In this document: positions 56,175 through 64,000 of the stretch, piece after piece
How the letters are laid out: each line of letters begins with the position of its first letter
Numbering within the stretch: position 1 is the stretch's first letter
From: Rhodocollybia butyracea
Lineage: Eukaryota; Basidiomycota; Agaricomycetes; Agaricales; Omphalotaceae
Assembly: GCA_015501585.1 (NCBI GenBank)
Contig: JADNRY010000016.1
Coordinates: 1-64,000, forward strand
Direction of reading: 5' to 3'
Length of the DNA stretch: 64,000 nucleotides
Notes under the pieces: generated by a model
What the model saw: the letters and a program-made list of their open reading frames with translations, nothing else
The model's database searches: none
What the model was told of the DNA's origin: nothing
Program-made: the position numbers and the translations under genes

Positions 56175-57595
56175 TTCGGCTTTGCTACTATCGTCGAGAT
56201 AACTCGTCCATTTTTTGGTACTCGGCCATAGTCTATCCTAGCTTCGAATTCGTCGTTGACAGCGGGGGGGCTGTACTTAATTTCTTTCATGGTGCAAAGT
56301 TGTGGTTGTATGGGAGAAAATCAATTTCAGTATTATCTTAAGTGCATGTACTTCACAACCCTTCCGAAGTCAAGGCCAAAGCCTTGTTACCGTATTTCTC
56401 ATCGTTGCGCATTTATTTATAGATGCTCGTTCAAACATTTACCGGGCACTTAAGCCCTTGTTAAGAAGTTGGACTGATTGTCAACCTCCGATTGGCTTCG
56501 GCTGTCAAAGATACAAAGATTCAAAGAAGGTCTACCTATACCACATTCACGCCTCGCTTGGAAAGCTCGTCGATGCTCTACGAGAGGCGGATGCCCCTTC
56601 TTGCTAGCATCAGTAACAACCTTTCTGGACAAGTCTCTGGAGTCTCTGTCCTTGACCTGAGGAGGAGCCGTCCGTCGCTCGGGGTGGCTTCATTTCCCCC
56701 ATTTTGGGAAACGTTCTCATCACGCGCACTGTGCATGTCAGCTCTTCGCATGTCCTCATTCATTGGGCTGACGGCTGGGACCGTAGTGACATCACAATTA
56801 TCCTCACTATCACAACTCTGTCTTGACCTCTTCTATCGTACATTTGAGATCCTAGTTGAGAAGGAATGGTTATCCTATGGCCATAAGTTTATGCATTGAT
56901 GCAACTTGTCACGAAAACCTATCTGTTTCCAATACGGAGACGAGTGGAGGTGGTGCAGATGCCGCACAAGCATTCCTATCTTTGGCGGAAATCGAAAACC
57001 GTTTTGCAAGCTAGAACCATGTGAACTTGACGTCGAGGAATTGTCACCGGTATTTCACGATACAGAGACGTGTTTTCGAGTTCAATAAACAATCCTTGGA
57101 CCAGCCCCTCTACTCCTCTACTCGTGCCAGTTTGGCACATTGTTGTTCAATAACAAGAGAGAGGGAATGGACCTCCTCCTTGTGAACAAATGACCAGCAT
57201 ATAGGATCTTTTTTTTTGAATTCGCCTCTAGAAATGGAGCAGAATTTATGTAACCTCAGCTTATAGTTACCCACTGGAAGACCTGGTTGTATTCCTGGTG
57301 CGGATATGAGGCGTCCTGTTCCAAGTCCAAGCCCGAATCCAAGGATGTTTGTTTTTGCATAACCGTATGAGGCGTTCATTGTACTGATGACGAAATGAAG
57401 GACCGTGTAGTTTAATCATTAAAACCATTCAGACAACTTTTTGGTCACCAGTGAAAAAGCCCCTTTGGACTGAACGTGTTTGGGTTGGTTTCGTCTTGGT
57501 ATCCTGTGAGCCGAGGCTGATTCTGTTTGGTAGATGATTGCTCCACAAAAATGTTTCTCAGGTAGGAAAACAGAGTAAGTGTGTGTTTAGAATAA
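56175..57595. repeat. Duplicated intergenic segments between H2 and metaxin M6
   Basis: 56175-56440 is the H2 3' flank. 56460-56490 carries a copy of the ADE4 promoter word 'cctccgattggctt'. 56660-57100 is homologous to 34930-35370. 57120-57595 matches the spacers before M2, M3 and copy 8. No conserved open frame; no gene seen. Confidence 0.5.
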
Positions 57596-57597
57596 AC

Positions 57598-58500
57598 GCT
57601 CCAGCTAATAAATGCTGCTTTGACTGTCCTGCGTACCTAAGCTACGAGATTAACTCTTTCTGTGACTTGTGCGCGAACCACGTTGGATGACAGTAACAAG
57701 CAATGTAGGTATGTGAATAATAGTGCATTGAGCGGGGTAGGATACCGAACAAATGAACAAGTTGGTACATGGTCTGACCCAAGAACCATTTTTGTGAGCC
57801 CAGCTTTTCGGACGATGCAATGATAGCATCTGCATAGTTGTTGGAGATTGCTTTTTTCATTGCGGGGGAGATTCTGGTATTGGGGCTGTTTGAGAGGGTT
57901 CCAAAGGGACTAAAGAAGGTTATAGAGTAGGAAGGCGGAACTAGTAGAGATTGAGCTTCGGAAGGCGGAGGGAGCAAGGACTGGAGGAAGAAACGGGGAG
58001 GCTGGGATAGAACCTTTGGGAGAGTTAGCGTTTGAAGCAAGTACCAAGTATGCGTACCAGCACAGCGTAGACATGTCCTTCCAAAAAAGCCACCCAAGTT
58101 CTGCTCTTGCCTTTAGTCACTTCATCTTTGCATCCCTCCCATGGATCATCCACTCGACAGTCTGCGGTGCAGAAAGCAGGGATACGGGACCGGTGTTGTT
58201 GGCTGACCAAGAATACGCCGCCGACACGTCGTGAGGAACGTGCAAGTTGGGCAGCCTGCCGCCTATGGCGCCCTGTGTGTCGACATCGGAATGGACGCAG
58301 ATATCGTCGAGGCCTCTGAGTGCGAGATACGCCAGCCATTTAAGACATTCCACGTCGGAGCTGAGCAGAGAAGTCGATGATGTACCCAAATTGTCGGCTC
58401 TTCTACGGCTTTTGCATTGGTATGCAGAGGCAGGCGAGTGTCCAGCGGAAAATATGAGAACAAAGTTTGCAGAGGCGCAGGCGCTTGTACAGTGAAAGAA
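57598..58500 (-). pseudogene. Metaxin copy M6, degenerate
   Basis: N-terminal 'APLQTLFSYFPLDTR' and 'EEPTIWVHH' are in one frame and 'SSDVECLKWLAYLALRG' in another. About 30 bp after 'SAPQTVEW' are deleted. The initiator ATG of M5 is replaced (tgtaca at the equivalent site). Upstream, the start of the SRP receptor promoter is recognisable ('taagcgccgtcttttga') before an abrupt junction with ADE4 A3 near 58550. Confidence 0.7.
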
Positions 58501-58724
58501 TATAAGCGCCGTCTTTTGACTCTTTTCACCATCACACCCCTGATACTGATAGACATTAGGGTACCTAGTCGCTTCTCCCTCAGTTTGTTGCGCCATCGCC
58601 ACATGCAATGCGACTCACCGAATCGGAGGTGTACAGCTCGCGACGATGACCTTTTTCTTTTGCCATTTGAATAATCCCTTTGGATGTCGTACCGCGCACA
58701 AACGAATCTGAGAACCCCAGTTAT

Positions 58725-58835
58725 TGAGCAAACCATGAATGATATCCGCCGGAAACCCACCGCAATGGCGCTCGAACTTTCAGGTCAAAATGTATTTTTA
58801 GTAGACGGCGAGAGAGATTATTATTTATCTACTTT
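58725..58835 (+). repeat. Inverted ADE4 exon inside A3
   Basis: The plus strand here reads 'RRKPTAMALELSGQNVFLVD', which in A1 is on the minus strand (48415-48475). Flanking A3 exons on both sides remain in minus orientation, so only this roughly 100-bp piece is flipped. Confidence 0.7.
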
Positions 58836-59847
58836 TTTCTCTCTGCAACATAGAGCAAGGGCAACACCTCATTTGTTGACTCGGCATGATAAAAGTCCTC
58901 CCAACATACCGGTTTTTGATAAACCGTTCACGATACAGAAGGTTCACCTTCTGCGCCAGGTTCAGCGCTGCTACGCGTGAAGTGTCGGGAACCTAGTAAA
59001 CAAAAAAGAAAAGAAAAACAAATTAGATCATTTTGTTTCTCTCCAGGATCAGGACTCTTTGGAATCCAAATCCGAACCTGGAATCTGGATATGGATATGG
59101 ATCGGCTCACAGGAATAACATCCACCTCGATATTATGCTTCATCAACACCCGCTTCACTTCCTCCGCAAGCATATCCCCCATCACCATGCGACTCCTATA
59201 AACACTGATTCCATCCTGCACCAAATCCGCGCACGCAAAATAGACGTATTCGAAGATGTCTGGCGCGAAGGTGGCGGCTGCGACGACTTGGCGGGGAGAC
59301 GCTGCTGCGGGTTATGATTATCACTTCACCTGTAACTAAATATCATTCAGAATCATATCAACGAAAAACATAGAAAAGAAAAAAAGAAAGAGAAAACAAC
59401 AAACCCGGTTTCACATCATCCCACTCCGTAAACCCACTCGAATCAGCAATCACGCTCTCGCTCGCAAACAAATAATCCTTCCCCTCCCCACTCCTCCGTA
59501 CCCCCATCCCAACCGGCCGTATCCCATTCGGGTCCCTAAACCAAACCCTACCAGTATCACGACACACGCATATGTGCCCTTCACCTGCCGCATCATCCTC
59601 CGATAGTGGTCCTCGTTGATCCGGAACTTCCCGGTTTGCTGGAGGTTATTTGTGAAGATGTTGAGTAGGAGCTCGGAGGAGGAAGGGGTGTGGATGTGCT
59701 GGTGCGCGGTGGTGTCCATGTATTGCAGGAGGGAGGTGTTCCGTTATGTATGGGTGTGAGCGTGGTTGTGAGTGTGTTCGAGATGTATATTAGCCTGGCT
59801 AGCTGTCTTGTAGTTAGCGAAGATAAGTCGTTCGCTAATAAAGCTGG

Positions 59848-59997
59848 TGGCAAGGGTTCGTGAAACCATCATACTCAGGTTTTTCAAGCTCCGCCGCAGG
59901 GAAAACTGACTGGCATCAAAAAATTTTAGTGAGCATTTGGAGCGGAGTTTGAAAATTCTGAGTATGAGTGTTTCACGAGCCCTTGCACCAGGCTAGA
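59848..59997. mobile_element. Foldback MITE in ADE4 A3
   Basis: About 150 bp with terminal inverted repeats of roughly 48 bp: left 'ggcaagggttcgtgaaac' ... 'catactcaggtttttcaa', right end reads the same in reverse complement with few changes ('gcaagggctcgtgaaac' ... 'catactcagaattttcaa'). No coding capacity. Absent from A1 and A2 at the same position. Confidence 0.75.
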
Positions 59998-60579
59998 TGT
60001 ATATGGAGGAACCACGAAACTCACGTGGGCAAAGACGATCCGCAGAGCGAGTTGACGTAGAAAGGCTGCGCTTGGGCGTTATTGAAGCTTCCAGCGGCTG
60101 GTTAACGTACTGAAGACCAATGAACGTACAGTCAGTATATCAGTATATCAGTGTAATGGTGTTGATCAATGAATCAGTAAATCCATAATAAAAAAAGGCG
60201 CAGAAAGTGCAAGTAACGAAAGCAAACTAATGAACCCAAACAAGAACCAATGAAACCAAACACACCATGTCCAACCCCCATTCCTTATCGAGTTCTCATC
60301 AAAGATATCCCTGACCATTCCATTGGCTTTGACCGTCCTTTGGGTCACGATCCGGCACGCATCTTGGCTGTGGTGTTGAAGCAGGAAGAGACCTGGAGAG
60401 ACCCTTGCAGATCTCCATGGCGCAGTCCATGGTGGGGTTGTGGAGGAGGAGACCGAGGATTCCGCACACTGGGACAGTTAGCGAGGATTGGGGAAGATTA
60501 ACTAGGGCGGATGGGTTAGGATTGAAGTGGATAAGCAAGGATGGATAAGACCAGGAACTACAATATGACTTACTTGCGT

Positions 60580-61835
60580 GGAATTAAAATCAGAAAAAAT
60601 TGGCTGAACGTGGTTGAGAAAGAACTTTTTTCGTGGGTCACCGGGGTCGGTCCGTAGTCCGGCGATTATATCTTGTACGACGCGCGTCGCGAGACGTGGG
60701 CTGAGTCTTAACCCCCGATTGACTTTGGATTGGCTCTAGCTGACTGTATGAAACGTTGAATGAAGCCTCCGTGATGAACGTGGATCCTGCCAGCATGCCA
60801 CCAGCTGACGATTCGATGCTCAACAAAGCTCGAACAATCAATCATCGACCGTATTCTTGTAACCTTGTATAAACACTTCAACTCGCCCGCTGTCTATCTT
60901 CCTCATAAGGGGAACAATTTGCACTTGCAGCTTGGATTTCACTAATTTTCCAAGGTGCCGTTCACCGATGACCTTGCACCTGCATATTCTCCTAGTATTC
61001 TCTCTGCTGAAGCAGCAAGATGAATTTGAATAAAGTCTATTGAGGTGGGCTGAGCACGGTTGGGTATGTTGCCGAATCGGTAGTCTAGATCTGTCTTGAA
61101 TTCGCACAGTTTCCAGTAGTTTCGCTTGAACTTTCGCGTCTTGTTCATTGTGTTATAGATGGTTATTTCATCTCAAAAGTTCCAAAAGTTGACGAGTCAA
61201 CTATGTTGTGGATTAAGTGATCTGGTTACACTTGTGCACTCGGTTGTTAGACCTTTAGTACAATTGTCTGGGTCTCCCCCAGGACTTCTACAGTATTTAT
61301 ACTACTTACAATACCTTCTAGAATATTCTACATAGTACTGGTAAGTAGGCTGAGTAAGTAATGAGTAATACTAACAAAAGTACTAGAACATTCCAGTACA
61401 GACTCAAATCTACAACAAACTAGGCCACACGCGGAGGACTCGAGATGCGGTCAGTTATGGTATAAATCAAAATCCGAGATCAAGTGATAAATTCGTCTAT
61501 AATTAACAAACACGCGAAAGTTCGAACGAAAGTTGAAACTACCGGCCAACTGTGCAAATTCAAGACAAAGACCTGAGTGACAACAAAAATGAACAAGATG
61601 TTGGTCAGAGCGTAGACAGATAATACCTGGGAGGCAATACCGATTTGGTTCATCTCCAATTAATATTTTCAAAGTTACAAGGTCTTCATTTCTCGAACGG
61701 CACGCCCACTCTGTGATTGAGGTACGACACGCCCCCACTAGCCCCTACTCTGTGATTGAGGCACCCGAATAACCTCCCGCCAAAACACAACGAAATAACG
61801 GGAGCGACGCGAAAACAAGCAACTTCTTAGCACTA
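60580..61835. other. A3 promoter region and interval before H3
   Basis: 60580-60740 resembles the A1/A2 promoters, 60840-61080 and 61650-61835 the interval before H1/H2. 61190-61420 has no counterpart in the other units. No gene seen. Confidence 0.45.
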
Positions 61836-61838
61836 GCA

Positions 61839-61845
61839 TATAAAA
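61839..61845 (+). promoter_or_regulatory. TATA box of H3
   Basis: TATAAAA 85 bp before the H3 ATG, as in H1 and H2, although the gene behind it is broken. Confidence 0.65.
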
Positions 61846-61923
61846 GCTGGCCCAAATTCTGGAACACTTCTTCACTAGAACCACTAGCCTCAGTTGTTCA
61901 AGTACTCTTCACCAACACTCACC

Positions 61924-62235
61924 ATGCGTTTCACGCTCGCTTTTGTCACTGCTGCGCTTGTTACCCTCACGGTCGTTGTTCCAGCGGTCCCGTTCCCCCC
62001 TCGCCCCCTCCTGTCCACCTTCCTGCTGCCGCCCTGGGCTGGTACGCTATTTATTCTGATGTAATCTTTTAAACTTGATTCTTATTGCTGTCTTCATAGT
62101 GAATCCCCCAGTAAAGTCTTCTGCTGTGGGAGCACTCGTAAGTAACTTGGATATCTGTCAGTGTTCCCTTACTGAAGTTCTGCAACTCTCGGTTTAGGAG
62201 TTCCATGTGTTGCTCCCATCCCTGAACCTGAATGT
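61924..62235 (+). pseudogene. Eight-cysteine secreted protein, copy H3 (core deleted)
   Basis: The signal peptide (MRFTLAFVTAALVTLTVVVP) and Pro-rich spacer are kept, but the segment that carries the first four cysteines is deleted, running directly into the first intron (near 62040). Exon 2 ('SPSKVFCCG'-like, 62098-62140) and a decayed exon 3 follow. Non-functional. Confidence 0.7.
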
Positions 62236-62239
62236 AGTG

Positions 62240-63735
62240 CTTCAGCTTTGCTACTACTGTCAAGATAACTCGTCCATTTTGGTACTTGGCTATAGCCTAT
62301 CTTAACTTTGGATTCGTCGTTGACAGCAGGGGGCTGTGATTTTTCTTTCATGTTGCAAAGTTGTACTCGTATGCGGGATAACATAGAAAATCAATATCAA
62401 TAATATCTTGGTGCATGTAGTGACTTCCAAAACACTTCTGAAGGCAAAGCTAAAGCCCTGTTCGCCCTCTCCTATCTGGACAAGTTGTTCAATGTTTATA
62501 GCAGCACCAGCGTGACTTCGGAGCTTCCATATTGAATGGTATAAACTATATTTGAACCTATTTCTCCTCGTCGCCTTTATTTTATAAGCGCTTGTTCAAA
62601 TATTCACGTCTCTTCCATTAACCAGCAAGATGTTCTCTCCACTCAACCACGTCCTGTCGTACAGAAAACATGTATTCGAAGGGGCCCAGGAAACTCCCAA
62701 ACCATGTCCGGATAGCGTATTTTAGACCAGCGCGCCGAACTGAAATTTTTGGAGTCTAGTATGCTAACAGCCAAGCGGCAAGTACTGAGTGCAACTAAGG
62801 TGTAGTAATGGAAGAGGGCTGAAACCCACGGCACTCTGAAACAAGCCCTCAATTAATGCATCCCAGCAACAGCAGCAACAGGACATTCAACAAGTAAACA
62901 AATTTTGCTGGGGAACATGCAAGGGCTGTAGTACATTCCCCAGGGTGCCCCCCTTCCTGAAGGTTTATCCTTTGATAAACCCCTTCCTTACACCGAGCTG
63001 GCATTGAACGCGGTTGCCAAACACTACAGTCTTTAAATAGACAATGTACCAACCAAAAAAAAATCTCAGTGTAAGTTTTCTCGCAGCCTGACCTACTACT
63101 AGAAGGCTACTATAATATGTCGCACAGAGTGTGTAGTGAAGGATGCTAAACTCTAGACAAATCTGTCGACTAAACTATTGAGCGAAGAATATGTTTTTTT
63201 TGTAGAAATGAAAACATGAGCAGCCTAAATTACCTAGAATTGAGTATATGTATAACACAACAATTGATATCTTACTCCCAGACCTTGTTGGATAGCAGAG
63301 GGTGTAATGTATGGAATCCTGAATGTAGCGAGGGCAAACTGGCAACACTGACCTTGCTTAACATCTCATCCTCGTCGATGGGAGGTCAGAGTATGTGAAA
63401 TACGCTGTGAGATGCCGTTTTCGGGGATGTGAATCCGATGGAAGGACTACCCAGGCCGAATATGCTTGTTTGATTAGTCCGGCTTCGGTCTTGGTGTAAT
63501 AACGCAGACGAGGTGTGTCGGGCCATCCATGAAGCGGAAATCGGAGTACTGTACCTAGAATCATTAAGAATAGTTCTCGTATGTATCAAAAAAAGGGTTA
63601 CCATTGGTTCTGTTGTGGCGACTGTCCTTCGGAAGAAAGCTTTTTGTCGTAGAATCGAAAGGCTATGGGCTATTTGTATACAACGTATTCAGCCAAAAAA
63701 TGGTTTGCAAGTTACCCTCCGAATTCTAGATTGAC
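62240..63735. other. Intergenic sequence, no gene seen
   Basis: 62245-62620 is the 3' flank shared with H1/H2. 62860-63060 includes 'gctggggaa' ... 'ttccccagg' as an imperfect inverted pair and may be part of an unknown repeat. 63060-63735 has only short, unconserved frames. Confidence 0.4.
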
Positions 63736-63764
63736 CCCAGACACGCCCACCTAGATATCACATA

Positions 63765-64000
63765 TCACCATGTCCAACCCCCATTCTCCCATCCAACTTC
63801 CTTATCGAGCTCTCGTCAAAGATATCCCTCGCCATTTCCGTTGGCTTTACAATGGAAAAACCGTGCTTTGGACCCTCAGGTCACAATCCCGCACACATCT
63901 TGGTCGCGATGCTGCAGCACGGAGAGGCCCTTCCAGATTTCCGGGGCGCAGTCGGTGGTGGGGTCATGGAGGATTCTGAAGATCTGAACACTGGGACGTA
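63765..64000 (-). pseudogene. ADE4 copy A4, 5' exon remnant at the window edge
   Basis: On the minus strand the segment reads 'HDPTTDCAPEIWKGLSVLQH', 'QDVCGIVT' then a stop, and 'FFHCKANG', clearly the first large ADE4 exon with substitutions and frame breaks. It suggests another unit beyond the window. Confidence 0.65.

Larger units (their letters stand above)
58555..60574 (-). pseudogene. ADE4 copy A3, heavily damaged
   Basis: Pieces of most exons are in order: [11 protein letters not shown] with later frameshifts, '[20 protein letters not shown]'-like, 'RMMRQVKGTYACVV', '[13 protein letters not shown]', '[16 protein letters not shown]' and 'SFVRGTTSKGIIQMAK'. The split start codon is kept (A at 60574, TG at 60468-60467) with a shorter 105-nt intron. 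The exon 'MALELSGQNVFLVDG' is inverted, a foldback MITE lies in the middle, and the last exon is missing. Confidence 0.75.

Overview
The window reads as nuclear DNA of a filamentous basidiomycete (Agaricomycetes-like). The evidence is the many short GT..AG introns (about 45-65 nt), the gene families present (Agaricomycete-type seven-helix membrane proteins, metaxin, SRP receptor beta, ADE4-type amidophosphoribosyltransferase, small eight-cysteine secreted proteins), and the mobile elements (Ty3-type LTR retrotransposon, hAT-like MITE, LINE tails). Calls rest on reading the sequence and on recalled family motifs; no database search was possible.

Layout. 1-46 kb is a head-to-tail array of eight minus-strand copies of one multi-exon membrane-protein gene (called 7TM here; copies 1-8). 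From copy 4 onward each copy alternates with a minus-strand metaxin (SAM-complex subunit) copy (M1-M5). 7TM copies 2 and 7 read as intact. Copies 4, 5 and 6 carry late frame breaks, and copies 1, 3 and 8 are more damaged. Of six metaxin copies only M5 (44755-45759) is intact. A tRNA-like SINE-type repeat sits at the 5' edge of M1-M4. A block of unrecognised, partly broken genes lies at 5.5-8.6 kb. A MITE with an 8-bp target duplication lies at 11.6-12.2 kb. An 11.2-kb Ty3-type retrotransposon (13012-24200, minus orientation) lies between copies 3 and 4 and itself carries two nested insertions.

46-64 kb carries the rest of the apparent ancestral neighbourhood: metaxin(-), SRP receptor beta(+), ADE4(-), small secreted cysteine-rich protein(+). 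The ADE4 to secreted-protein block is repeated three times and a fourth ADE4 remnant touches the right edge. The best ADE4 copy is 47753-50202, although its C-terminus is frameshifted. The best secreted-protein copy is 55729-56171. In three ADE4 copies the start codon appears to be split by an intron (A|TG).

The genes do not form a pathway. Metaxin acts in outer-membrane protein import, SRP receptor beta in ER targeting, ADE4 in the first step of purine synthesis, and the secreted protein at the cell surface. The main message is repeated segmental duplication of one locus, with one working copy kept for most genes and a larger, partly intact family kept for the 7TM gene.
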